DNA from: Caenibius sp964466155 | GTDB taxonomy: Bacteria; Pseudomonadota; Alphaproteobacteria; Sphingomonadales; Sphingomonadaceae | Length of the DNA stretch: 23,072 bases | Direction: 5' to 3' | NCBI GenBank assembly: GCA_964466155.1 | Contig: CAYXMY010000042.1 | Location: 1-23,072, forward strand | Part shown: positions 14,203 through 21,938 of the stretch, piece after piece | Layout: every line of letters starts with the position of its first letter | How positions within the stretch are numbered: position 1 is the stretch's first letter | Notes under the pieces: generated by a model | The model's input: only the letters and a program-made list of their open reading frames with translations | Databases searched by the model: none | What the model was told of the DNA's origin: nothing | Translations under genes and position numbers: made by a program

Positions 14203-15436
14203 AACGCAGAACCTGTACCGGATCGGTGCTGGCGGCCTTGAACGCCGGATAAAGAGTGGCGAGGAAGCTGAAGCCCAGCGCCATCAAGCAGATGATCGTC
14301 GTTTCCACCGGGTCCGTGCGCGAAGGCAATTCGGTCAGGAAACGGATCGACGGGTCCCACAGATTCTGCCCCGTCACGATTTCTATCGCGTGCACAATGG
14401 GTTGCCGGAAATAGAGGAACACGAAGCCGAGCAGCAGCCCCGCCGCCGTCCCCATGGCACCGATGATGAAACCGATAGTGACGAAAATCTTCAACAGGCT
14501 GCGCCGCGTTGCCCCCATCGTGCGCATGATCGCGATATCGCGCGTCTTGGCGCGCACCAGCATGATGAGGCTGGACAGGATGTTGAACACCGCCACCAGC
14601 ACGATGATCGACAGCACGACGAACATCGCCACCCGTTCCACCGCCAGCGCTTCGAACAGGCTGGCGTTGATCGTCTTCCAGTCGGAAATCACGGCCTGCC
14701 CGGCCAGCTTGCCCTTCAACGGCGCCAGTATCTGCGACACGTTGTCGGGATTGCTGGTCTTCACTTCGATCATGCCGATCGAATCGCCCGTCAGCAGCAG
14801 GGTTTGCGCATCCTGCATCGGCATGACGACGAAAGCCTGATCGTAATCGTACACCCCGATTTCGAAGATCGCGGAGACGCGATAGCCGATTTCGCGCGGA
14901 ACGGTGCCGAACGGGGTGGAGCGGCCCTGCGGATTGATGATGGTGATCGTATCGCCCACCCGCGCACCGAGATTTTCAGCAAGGCGCGATCCGATGGCGA
15001 CATTGCCTTCACCGGGGCGCAGATCGTTGAGGTTTCCTGCTACCTTCTGCGCCTCCAGCCGGTGAATATCCTCCTGCGTGTTGCCGCGCACGAGAATCGC
15101 TTCCACCCGGCCGTTGAAGCTGGTCAGCAAGGGTTGCTCAATCAGGGGCGATGCGCGCACCACGCCGGGCGTCGCCTGCACTTCCTTCAGCACGCCCTGC
15201 CAGTTTTCGAGCCGCCCCCCATAGGCCTGGATGATCGCATGGCCGTTCAGCCCCACGATCTTGTCCAGCAATTCCCCGCGGAACCCGTTCATCACGCTCA
15301 TCACGATGACGAGCGCGGCCACCCCCAGCATCACAGCGGCAAGGCTGATGCCCGCCACCATCGCAATAAAGGCTTCGCCACGTCCAGGGAGGAGGTAGCG
15401 CTTGGCGATTGTCCGTTCGAAGGAATTGAGAAGCAA
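14195..15436 (-). CDS. lolC: Lipoprotein-releasing ABC transporter, permease (LolC/LolE or LolF type)
   Basis: Membrane subunit of the Lol exporter. The 413-residue protein has the standard layout: SFERTIAKRYLLPGRGEAFI at the start, a first membrane helix at about 22-48 ending in SVMNGFRGELLDKI, a periplasmic domain of about 220 residues, then three helices in the C-terminal half (about 270-300, 320-350, 375-400), with an FtsX-type fold. RAKTRDIAIMRTMGATRRSL is the cytoplasmic coupling loop that contacts LolD. Only one permease is present beside lolD, so the complex may be a homodimer. The start is TTG at 15436; no ATG is nearby and no ribosome-binding site is clear, but the sequence after it matches the usual family start. 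Divergent from purF. Confidence 0.9.
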   Translation of the reverse strand: MLLNSFERTIAKRYLLPGRGEAFIAMVAGISLAAVMLGVAALVIVMSVMNGFRGELLDKIVGLNGHAIIQAYGGRLENWQGVLKEVQATPGVVRASPLIEQPLLTSFNGRVEAILVRGNTQEDIHRLEAQKVAGNLNDLRPGEGNVAIGSRLAENLGARVGDTITIINPQGRSTPFGTVPREIGYRVSAIFEIGVYDYDQAFVVMPMQDAQTLLLTGDSIGMIEVKTSNPDNVSQILAPLKGKLAGQAVISDWKTINASLFEALAVERVAMFVVLSIIVLVAVFNILSSLIMLVRAKTRDIAIMRTMGATRRSLLKIFVTIGFIIGAMGTAAGLLLGFVFLYFRQPIVHAIEIVTGQNLWDPSIRFLTELPSRTDPVETTIICLMALGFSFLATLYPAFKAASTDPVQVLRYE

Positions 15437-15608
15437 GAGGAACCGACTTTATGCTATTGGAATGCTGGCAGGGATTTAGGAGGCCCGAAGTGGGGAAGCA
15501 ACCGGATTTGCGCTCTTTGCAACACGCGCCCCCTTGTAATCCATGTGCAACATCGCCATTGCGGACTCCGATAGCAGCGCAGCAGCTGGCAAACCCTCAT
15601 AGGCGATC

Positions 15609-17072
15609 ATGATTACCCATCCCTTCTATGACGCGGACGGCGACAAGCTGCGCGAAGAGTGCGGCGTTTTCGGCGTTATCAATGCAACGGACGCAGCGGC
15701 AGTCACCGCTCTTGGCCTCCACGCCCTGCAACACCGCGGACAGGAAGCCGCCGGAATCACCAGCTTCGATGGCAAGGAATTCTATTCCCGCCGCGGGCTG
15801 GGCCATGTGGCCGACAATTTTTCCAGCGCCAATGTGATCGCGGAACTGCCGGGCACCATGGCCGCCGGCCATGTCCGCTATTCGACGACGGGCGGTTCGG
15901 GCCTGCGCAACGTGCAGCCGCTCTATGCCGAACTCGCTTCGGGCGGCTTCGCCATCGCGCATAACGGCAATATTTCCAATGCCATGCACTTGCGCCAGGC
16001 GCTGATCCAGAAGGGGGCGATCTTCCAGTCCACCTCGGATACGGAAGTGATCATCCATCTGATCGCGACCAGCCGGTATCCGACCTTGCTCGACCGCTTC
16101 GTCGATGCCTTGCGCCTAGTGGAAGGCGCCTATTCGCTGATCTGCATGACCCCCAAACGCATGGTCGCCTGCCGCGATCCGTTGGGCATCCGCCCGCTGG
16201 TGATGGGCAAATTGGGCGAGGCCATCGTCTTCGCCAGCGAAACGGTAGCGCTGGATGTTGTCGGCGCACAGTTCGTGCGCGAAGTGGAGCCGGGCGAACT
16301 GGTCGAAGTGCGGCTCGATGGCCGCGTCACCAGCCACCGCCCCTTCGGCGACTCGGCCCCGCGCCCCTGCATTTTCGAACATGTCTATTTCAGCCGCCCG
16401 GATTCGATCATGGGCGGAACCTCCGTCTATCAGGCACGTCGCCAGATCGGGGTGGAATTGGCAAGGGAAGCCCCGGTGGAAGCGGACCTCGTGGTTCCGG
16501 TGCCCGACAGCGGTGTGCCGGCAGCCATCGGCTATTCGCAGCAATCGGGCATCCCGTTCGAGCTCGGCATCATCCGTTCGCACTATGTCGGGCGCACCTT
16601 CATTCAGCCGTCCGATGGCCAGCGCACCTCCAGTGTGAAGCGCAAGCACAATGCCAACCGCGCCCTGGTGGAAGGCAAGCGGATCGTCCTGATCGACGAT
16701 TCCATCGTGCGCGGCACTACCAGCCTCAAGATCGTGGAGATGATGCGCGAAGCCGGTGCGGCCGAAGTGCATATGCGCATCGCCAGCCCGCCGACGATGT
16801 ACAGTTGCTTCTACGGGGTCGACACTCCGGAACGTTCGAAACTGCTGGCCGCGAAAATGGATATCGAAGCCATGCGCGATTTCATTCAGGCCGACAGTCT
16901 CGCCTTCGTATCGATCGATGGGCTGTATCAGGCGGTCGGATCGGACAATCGCAATGGCGCCTGCCCGCAGTATTGCGACGCCTGCTTCACCGGCGAATAT
17001 CCCACCACCCTGACCGATCATGAAGATAAGGACGATCAGGCCGAATTCACCCTCTCCTCCAGGGTCGCATAA
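15609..17072 (+). CDS. purF: Amidophosphoribosyltransferase
   Basis: First step of de novo purine synthesis: PRPP plus glutamine give 5-phosphoribosylamine; cytoplasmic. The 487-residue protein is the Fe-S, propeptide-bearing (Bacillus-like) type. A 17-residue leader precedes ECGVFGV, so Cys18 becomes the N-terminal nucleophile after cleavage. The glutaminase half includes LQHRGQEAAGI, HVRYSTTGGS and AHNGNISN. The PRPP-binding loop VLIDDSIVRGTTS starts at 360. Cluster ligands are probably Cys254, Cys400, Cys456 and Cys459 (PCIFEHVYF, YSCFYG, CPQYCDACF). The ATG at 15609 has no clear ribosome-binding site. Its stop overlaps the next gene's start by one base (TAATG). The 172-base upstream gap should hold the promoters of purF and lolC; I could not pick them out. 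Confidence 0.96.
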   Translation: MITHPFYDADGDKLREECGVFGVINATDAAAVTALGLHALQHRGQEAAGITSFDGKEFYSRRGLGHVADNFSSANVIAELPGTMAAGHVRYSTTGGSGLRNVQPLYAELASGGFAIAHNGNISNAMHLRQALIQKGAIFQSTSDTEVIIHLIATSRYPTLLDRFVDALRLVEGAYSLICMTPKRMVACRDPLGIRPLVMGKLGEAIVFASETVALDVVGAQFVREVEPGELVEVRLDGRVTSHRPFGDSAPRPCIFEHVYFSRPDSIMGGTSVYQARRQIGVELAREAPVEADLVVPVPDSGVPAAIGYSQQSGIPFELGIIRSHYVGRTFIQPSDGQRTSSVKRKHNANRALVEGKRIVLIDDSIVRGTTSLKIVEMMREAGAAEVHMRIASPPTMYSCFYGVDTPERSKLLAAKMDIEAMRDFIQADSLAFVSIDGLYQAVGSDNRNGACPQYCDACFTGEYPTTLTDHEDKDDQAEFTLSSRVA

Positions 17073-17779
17073 TGAGCGGGGCATTGGCGGGGCAGACCGC
17101 GCTGGTCACGGGCGCAAGCCAGGGCATCGGCGCCGCGACGGCGAAAGCCCTTGCGGCGGCAGGGGCGCATGTGATCCTCACCGCGCGCAATGATCGCGCG
17201 TTGGAAGAGATCGAACAGGCCATCCATGAAACCGGCGGCACGGCGACCATCGCCCCGCTCGATCTTGCGGAAAGCGATGGCATCGCCCGCCTCGCCACCG
17301 CTATCGCCAATCGTTGGGACAAGCTCGATATCATGGTGATTGCGGGCGCGGTGCTGCCTGAACTGACGCCCGTCAGCCAGATCGATCAACGTGCCTTCAG
17401 CAAGGCGCTGACCGTCAACCTGCTGGCGACGCAGGCACTGATCGCCACCTTCCATCCCATGATGAAGCGCAGCGAGAATGCCCGTCTGATTGGTTTGACC
17501 AGCAGCGTCGGCGCCAGCCCGCGCGCCTACTGGGGCGCATACGGGGCGACCAAGGCCGCGTTCGACACTCTGCTGGCCTGCCATGCACAGGAAGTGGAGA
17601 AAATCTCCAACGTCCGCGTTGCCATTGTCGATCCCGGTGCCACTCGCACCGCAATGCGCGCCCGCGCCTATCCGGGCGAAGATCCGCAAACGGTGAAGGC
17701 CCCGGAAGCGGTGGCGGATCGCATTGTGGCGCTGGTGCAGGAACCCTTCGCCACCAGGCATCGCGAACGGGTGGCATAA
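17072..17779 (+). CDS. Short-chain dehydrogenase/reductase, substrate unknown
   Basis: A 235-residue classical SDR, a Rossmann-fold NAD(P)-dependent oxidoreductase. TGASQGIG at 13-20 binds the cofactor; TARND after the second strand suggests NADP preference. Ser in LTSSVG near 145 and Tyr157 with Lys161 (YGATK) complete the catalytic set, and VDPGATRTAMR follows. The usual N-N-A-G after strand four is IAGAV here. Length is near the lower end for the family. It is joined to purF by a TAATG overlap, so it is surely in the same transcript, but no purine role is evident. A palindromic terminator follows the stop directly. Confidence 0.92.
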   Translation: MSGALAGQTALVTGASQGIGAATAKALAAAGAHVILTARNDRALEEIEQAIHETGGTATIAPLDLAESDGIARLATAIANRWDKLDIMVIAGAVLPELTPVSQIDQRAFSKALTVNLLATQALIATFHPMMKRSENARLIGLTSSVGASPRAYWGAYGATKAAFDTLLACHAQEVEKISNVRVAIVDPGATRTAMRARAYPGEDPQTVKAPEAVADRIVALVQEPFATRHRERVA

Positions 17780-17793
17780 ACCCCGCGGGGTTT
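17778..17793. terminator. Bidirectional intrinsic terminator between SDR gene and cfa
   Basis: AAACCCCGCGGGGTTT is a perfect 16-base palindrome: a 6-base stem AAACCC/GGGTTT around CGCG, with T residues on the 3' arm in both directions. It overlaps the SDR stop codon and lies 11 bases after the stop of the convergent cfa-like gene, where one terminator serving both strands is expected. The T-tract is short, so efficiency may be modest. Confidence 0.65.
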
Positions 17794-17804
17794 CGCGCCT
17801 GCCG

Positions 17805-19046
17805 TCAGCCCTCCTTCACCAGCGTTGCCTGGCTTACGGTGATCCCGCCACCGCGAAAGCCACCTTCGCAATACATCAGGTAGAAGCGCCACAGGCGCAC
17901 GAAGCGTTCGTCGAAACCGGCGGGCAAACGCCCTTCCGCCACGGCAGCGTCGAACCGGGTGCGCCAGTGACACAGCGTCTCGGCGTAATCGAGCCCGAAA
18001 TCGTACTGATCGCGCCAGCGCAGCCCCCGCTCCACCGCCAGCTTGCGAAATTCGCTCGCCCGGATCAGCAAACCGCCCGGAAAAATGTATGCCTGAATGA
18101 AATCGACGCCGGTGGCATAGGCATCGAACAGCGAATCCTTCATCGCGATGAACTGGATTGCCGCCCGGCCACCGGGCCGGAGACAACGGGCCACACTGTC
18201 GAAATAGTCCGGCCAATAACGCCGACCGACCGCTTCCACCATTTCCACGCTGACCACGGCGTCGAAGGGGCCGGCCACATCGCGATAGTCCTGCTTCTGA
18301 AAGGCGACGGATGGCGATTGCCGTTCCCGCGCCCAGGCCAGTTGCTCGTCGGAGAGGCTGATCGCGGTCACTTCCGCGCCACGCCGGGCGAGGAAATCCG
18401 CCAGGCCACCCCAGCCGCAGCCGATTTCCAACACCGTTTCCGGCATGCCGACTCGTTCGGCCAGCAAAGCCCACTTGCGATGCTGCGCTTCTTCCAGCGT
18501 GCCGCCCTTGTCGAAAACGGCGCTCGAATAGGTCATGCTGGGATCGAGCCACGAGGCATAGAAATCGTTGCCGAGATCGTAATGCGCATGGATATTACGC
18601 CGCGCGCCGATCTTGCTGTTGCGGTTGAGCCAATGCACCAGACGCGCCACTTGCCTCCATATGCCTCTTACCCGGCCTGCATCGCCCAATGCTTCCCCAT
18701 TGGCCATCGCCAGGGCGAACAGCGCGACCGGATCGGGGCTGTCCCATTCCCCCAATTCCCAAGCCCGATACCATCCGATGGAGCCGCCGCCCACCAACCG
18801 GCCCAAAGCGCGCCAATTTCGCAGGTCCACTTCGGCTTCGAACCCAGGCGCCCGTCCGCCCAGTTGCCATATCCCGCCATCGGGCGTGCGCAGGCGCAGC
18901 GTCCCCGTCTCCAATCCCCGGTCCAGCCGGTCGATCACATGCCGCAAGCCGCCATGGCGAAGGCGGGTGCGCCGGCCCAGGCCATTGCCAAGCCAATTGC
19001 CCCGGTCGATCAGGGCGCGTCCTCTTCGCATGCCCCCCTTGTTCAT
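17805..19046 (-). CDS. Cyclopropane-fatty-acyl-phospholipid synthase family methyltransferase
   Basis: SAM-dependent enzyme that adds a methylene group across double bonds of membrane phospholipid acyl chains; peripheral membrane protein. The 413-residue protein has the two-part family layout. The N-terminal lipid-binding part (about 30-150) includes GWYRAWELGEWDSPDP. RNIHAHYDLGNDFYASWLDPSMTYSSAVF is the hallmark junction, VLEIGCGWGG at 205-214 binds SAM, and VSVEMVEAVG, FIQAYIFPGG and the C-terminal WRFYLMYCEGGFR are family landmarks. Start is uncertain: ATG at 19046 is chosen, but ATG at 19031 has AAGGGGG just before it. An extension to 19145 would overlap the divergent PAP2 gene and looks non-conserved. 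It could be a methyltransferase of a different fatty-acid branching reaction. Confidence 0.9.
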   Translation of the reverse strand: MNKGGMRRGRALIDRGNWLGNGLGRRTRLRHGGLRHVIDRLDRGLETGTLRLRTPDGGIWQLGGRAPGFEAEVDLRNWRALGRLVGGGSIGWYRAWELGEWDSPDPVALFALAMANGEALGDAGRVRGIWRQVARLVHWLNRNSKIGARRNIHAHYDLGNDFYASWLDPSMTYSSAVFDKGGTLEEAQHRKWALLAERVGMPETVLEIGCGWGGLADFLARRGAEVTAISLSDEQLAWARERQSPSVAFQKQDYRDVAGPFDAVVSVEMVEAVGRRYWPDYFDSVARCLRPGGRAAIQFIAMKDSLFDAYATGVDFIQAYIFPGGLLIRASEFRKLAVERGLRWRDQYDFGLDYAETLCHWRTRFDAAVAEGRLPAGFDERFVRLWRFYLMYCEGGFRGGGITVSQATLVKEG

Positions 19047-19133
19047 GGGCGGAATATGCACCCGGCGTTCGCGGCGGGCAAGACAACGCGCGCAGGGACT
19101 TGCACCCCACGCGAAATGCCCCATCATGGCCCG

Positions 19134-19817
19134 ATGCAGTCCCACTTCCCCGATAGATCTCTCAACCGGCGGACATTGGCGATTACGGGGCTGCTATGTT
19201 GGGCAGGGGCTGCGCTAATCGCCTGGCTTGCCCTTTCCGGGCATATGACCGCGTTCGATATGTCCGGCCTGCTGTTCTGGCGCAATCCGGCCAATCTCGG
19301 TCCTGTGGGGCCATCGTGGCTGAACACGTTCATGCGAACACTTTCCATGTTCGCCGGAGCGCCGTTTCAGATCGGGGTCACCCTGCTGGCGGCAATGGGT
19401 CTATCGTGTGCCGGGCACCGGCGGCCCGCGCCGATTTTCCCCGCGCTGGCCCTGGGCGCATGGATTGCCAACAGTGCGATCAAGGAGTGGGTAGGCAGGC
19501 CCCGCCCTTCTATCGTTCCCCATCTCACCGAAGCGGATGGCTTCAGTCTTCCTTCCGGGCACAGCTTCAACGCTGCCGCAATCTATCTCGCAATGGCGCT
19601 GATTTTTGCGGTGTATGAGCCGCGCTCTGCGAAACGCATTGCCATGATCGGCGGGGCCATCGTTCTCAGCCTCGGCATTGCGTGCAGCCGCGTCTGGCTG
19701 GGTGTGCACTATCCCAGCGATGTCATTGTGGGCCTGCTTGGCGGGGCCGGGCTTGCCCTGTTCACCGTTGCGGGCCTGTCCCCGATGCTGGAGCGTCATC
19801 CTTCCCTTCCGCAATAG
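19134..19817 (+). CDS. PAP2-family membrane phosphatase
   Basis: Integral membrane phosphatase of the PAP2 superfamily; such enzymes remove phosphate from phosphatidate, undecaprenyl pyrophosphate or similar lipids on the outer face of the inner membrane. The 227-residue protein has all three active-site motifs: KEWVGRPRP at 117-125, PSGH at 140-143, and SRVWLGVHYPSD at 185-196 with His192 and Asp196. Hydrophobic segments at about 15-38, 73-92, 100-115, 146-162, 168-184 and 197-215 fit the six-helix topology. ATG at 19134 has no clear ribosome-binding site; an in-frame ATG at 19116 would add six residues. It is divergent from the cfa-like gene, 87 bases away, and its last 56 bases overlap the convergent hydrolase gene. 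The lipid substrate cannot be read from sequence. Confidence 0.9.
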   Translation: MQSHFPDRSLNRRTLAITGLLCWAGAALIAWLALSGHMTAFDMSGLLFWRNPANLGPVGPSWLNTFMRTLSMFAGAPFQIGVTLLAAMGLSCAGHRRPAPIFPALALGAWIANSAIKEWVGRPRPSIVPHLTEADGFSLPSGHSFNAAAIYLAMALIFAVYEPRSAKRIAMIGGAIVLSLGIACSRVWLGVHYPSDVIVGLLGGAGLALFTVAGLSPMLERHPSLPQ

Positions 19818-20796
19818 CGCCGCATCCCGCCCCTGCCTGCGGCACCACGGCGACATGGTGAAATGGATCGCGGACCTCATGGCCGAATATCCGCCCTCCG
19901 CTGAAACGGGCATCGCCGAAGATCACCCGCAAGGCGCAGCGTTCACGCTCGACCCGCGCCACCGGCATGACCGACCAGCGCATGAATTGCCGCAGTTCCG
20001 GGGTAGAAAAGGCCGCATGGCGGACGATGGGATCGCCCATATTGTCAGGTGTTGGCGGCGATGGCGGCCCCAAACCGGTGAACGGCGACCAGTTCGCCCG
20101 GCCGATCGAGCCATCCCGCCGCCAGACAATTTCGCGCATCCAGAAACGTAACGGTTCGATCCCGGCAAACATCGCATCGGGCCGCCCGCCCGGCAAGGCG
20201 CGCTCAACCTGCCTCTCCGCCTGGATGGTGAGCAGGAGGTTGATAGCGACATAGCCCGTCAGCAACGCCAGGCCGATCCGTGCCGGTATGCGCGGATCTC
20301 CTGCCCTCTGCCCGCGTTCGCGGCGGTAAGACAGCCATATCGCAAGCCCGAGGACCAACCACACCCACAAGTCGAGGATGAACAGCGATTCGGTGTGGAA
20401 CCAGCGATTGCTGAACGGAGAGAACAACTGAACCGCGTAGCTGGTCTGCATGTCGAGAAACGGATGGCTGAGCACGCCGACATAACTCAGCGCGACCAGC
20501 CACCCGAAATGCATCGGCAGCCCGCTTTTGAATACGGCCTCGCGCCGTATCTGCCAACGATCCAGCAACCACAGCAATCCGGCCAGGACCAGCGGCATCC
20601 AGAGCACCCCGCCAAGCAGGCTGTGCGTGAAGCCCCGGTGAGTGGCCAGCGGAAGCCAGCAACTGTGGCCCGCGAACACATCCAGATCGGGCATGTTCGC
20701 GCCGAGGATCAGCGCCGCGAGACCCTTACGGGTTTTGTTCTTGAGCCCCGTCTGCCCCAAGGTCCAGCCGACAAGGCTATGTGTCAGATTGTCCAT
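19762..20796 (-). CDS. YdjM-type membrane-bound metal-dependent hydrolase
   Basis: A 344-residue inner-membrane protein of the YdjM/DUF457 family (PF04307), a putative metal hydrolase of unproven reaction. The N-terminal half holds the conserved polar residues: MDNLTHSLVGW, GANMPDLD, HRGFTHSLL and LSHPFLDMQTSYAVQLF, with histidines and aspartates that could bind metal. Hydrophobic segments lie at about 60-80, 95-115, 138-155 and 174-190. The region after about 200 is soluble. ATG at 20796 has GCGGGA upstream and fits the family start. Its final 18 codons overlap the 3' end of the PAP2 gene on the other strand, and its tail (QAGAGCGAIAEGKDDAPASG) looks non-conserved. The Pfam name recalls that E. 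coli ydjM is LexA-controlled; no correctly spaced LexA box precedes this gene. Confidence 0.85.
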   Translation of the reverse strand: MDNLTHSLVGWTLGQTGLKNKTRKGLAALILGANMPDLDVFAGHSCWLPLATHRGFTHSLLGGVLWMPLVLAGLLWLLDRWQIRREAVFKSGLPMHFGWLVALSYVGVLSHPFLDMQTSYAVQLFSPFSNRWFHTESLFILDLWVWLVLGLAIWLSYRRERGQRAGDPRIPARIGLALLTGYVAINLLLTIQAERQVERALPGGRPDAMFAGIEPLRFWMREIVWRRDGSIGRANWSPFTGLGPPSPPTPDNMGDPIVRHAAFSTPELRQFMRWSVMPVARVERERCALRVIFGDARFSGGRIFGHEVRDPFHHVAVVPQAGAGCGAIAEGKDDAPASGTGPQR

Positions 20797-20838
20797 GCGT
20801 TCCCGCTGGCCCGTTCCATTTCAAACCGTCTGAAACAA

Positions 20839-20873
20839 GCGATCCGGAGCCTGCACCGCAAGCCCCGGATCGC
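20839..20873 (-). terminator. Probable intrinsic terminator after korAB
   Basis: GCGATCCGG and CCGGATCGC are perfect 9-base arms (20839-20847 and 20865-20873) around a 17-base loop. Read on the minus strand, the hairpin lies about 50 bases after the korB stop and is followed by TTGTTT. This fits termination of korAB before the hydrolase gene that starts at 20796. The T-tract is interrupted, so strength is uncertain. Confidence 0.6.
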
Positions 20874-20921
20874 CTGAAATTCGAAATACCCGGTCACCCG
20901 ATTCCGGCGACCGCCGCATGC

Positions 20922-21938
20922 TCAATCCGTGACCGTCCAGGTCTGCCCCTTGGCGAGCAGCTTGCCGAGATCGGCAACCTTGCCTTCGCGGGCCTTGGCA
21001 TCCTGCCCCAGCAACGATTCTTCATAAGTCGGGCGGGGATCGTCATAGATCACGCCCAGCGCCATCGGGAACGGGCCGAAGGGCATTTCGACCAGCATGT
21101 GGGCGACCGAACGGTTCGTCACATCGTGGACGATCACGCCAGCAGCCTGCCAATCGCCATCCACCACATCGACGACTTTCAGCGTCAGCGAGGCATGATC
21201 GAGCGCGATACCCTGCGTGCCTTTGTTGAACAGCATCGGCTCGCCATTTTCGAGCCAGAGCTGGTTGGCATCGGCATTGCCCTTGGCGACAAAATCATCG
21301 AACCGGTCTTTGTTATAGACGATGCAGTTCTGGAAGATTTCCACGAAGGCCGCACCCTTGTGGGCATGGGCGGCTTTCAGCACCGCAGGCAGATTCTTCG
21401 ACACGTCATAGGCGCGAGCCACGAAACGGCCCCCCGCACCGAGCGCGAAAGCGCAAGGCAACGCCGGGCGATCCACCGAACCCAGCGGGGTCGACGGGCT
21501 GGAAGTGCCCACGCGGCTGGTCGGCGAGAACTGGCCTTTGGTCAGGCCATAAATCTCGTTGTTGAACAGCATGATCTGGCAGTTCAGATTGCGGCGGATC
21601 ACATGCATCGTGTGATTGCCGCCGATGGACATGCCGTCACCGTCGCCCGTAATCAGCCATACGTCGAGTTCCGGATTGGCCAGCTTGATGCCCGTGGCAA
21701 ACGCCGGGGCGCGGCCATGGATCGTGTGGAAGCCGTAGCTTTCGATATAGTACGGGAACCGGCTGGAGCAGCCGATGCCCGAGACGAACACCGTGTTCGA
21801 CGGGTCCGCACCGAGTTCCGGCAATGTGCGCTGCACCGCCTTGAGAATCGCGTAGTCGCCGCAACCCGGGCACCAGCGTACTTCCTGGTCGGTTTCCCAG
21901 TCCTTCAGCGTCGTGCTGATCTTGGTCATCTCGTTCAT
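20922..21938 (-). CDS. korB: 2-oxoacid:ferredoxin oxidoreductase, beta subunit
   Basis: Thiamine-diphosphate subunit of the enzyme that converts a 2-oxoacid (2-oxoglutarate is most likely), CoA and oxidised ferredoxin to acyl-CoA, CO2 and reduced ferredoxin. The 338-residue protein has WCPGCGDY with Cys23 and Cys26, SGIGCSSR with Cys57, and NCIV near 203, the four probable [4Fe-4S] ligands. The TPP motif begins GDGDGMSIGGNH at 98, followed by NNEIYGLTKGQFSPTS, which is characteristic of the KorB group. The ATG at 21938 overlaps the korA stop as ATGA, with GGAGG about ten bases upstream. Substrate choice between 2-oxoglutarate and other oxoacids cannot be settled from sequence. Confidence 0.93.
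   Translation of the reverse strand: MNEMTKISTTLKDWETDQEVRWCPGCGDYAILKAVQRTLPELGADPSNTVFVSGIGCSSRFPYYIESYGFHTIHGRAPAFATGIKLANPELDVWLITGDGDGMSIGGNHTMHVIRRNLNCQIMLFNNEIYGLTKGQFSPTSRVGTSSPSTPLGSVDRPALPCAFALGAGGRFVARAYDVSKNLPAVLKAAHAHKGAAFVEIFQNCIVYNKDRFDDFVAKGNADANQLWLENGEPMLFNKGTQGIALDHASLTLKVVDVVDGDWQAAGVIVHDVTNRSVAHMLVEMPFGPFPMALGVIYDDPRPTYEESLLGQDAKAREGKVADLGKLLAKGQTWTVTD

Noticed and set aside
19047..19145. N-terminal extension of the cfa-like protein to 19145
   Set aside because: It would overlap the start of the divergent PAP2 gene and reads as an unlikely Arg/Cys-rich leader; the family homology begins after 19031-19046.
20799..20816. GTTC...GTTC repeat upstream of the YdjM-type gene, resembling a LexA box
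   Set aside because: The spacer is 10 bases, not the 7 required for the alphaproteobacterial LexA operator, so I do not count it despite the LexA link of E. coli ydjM.
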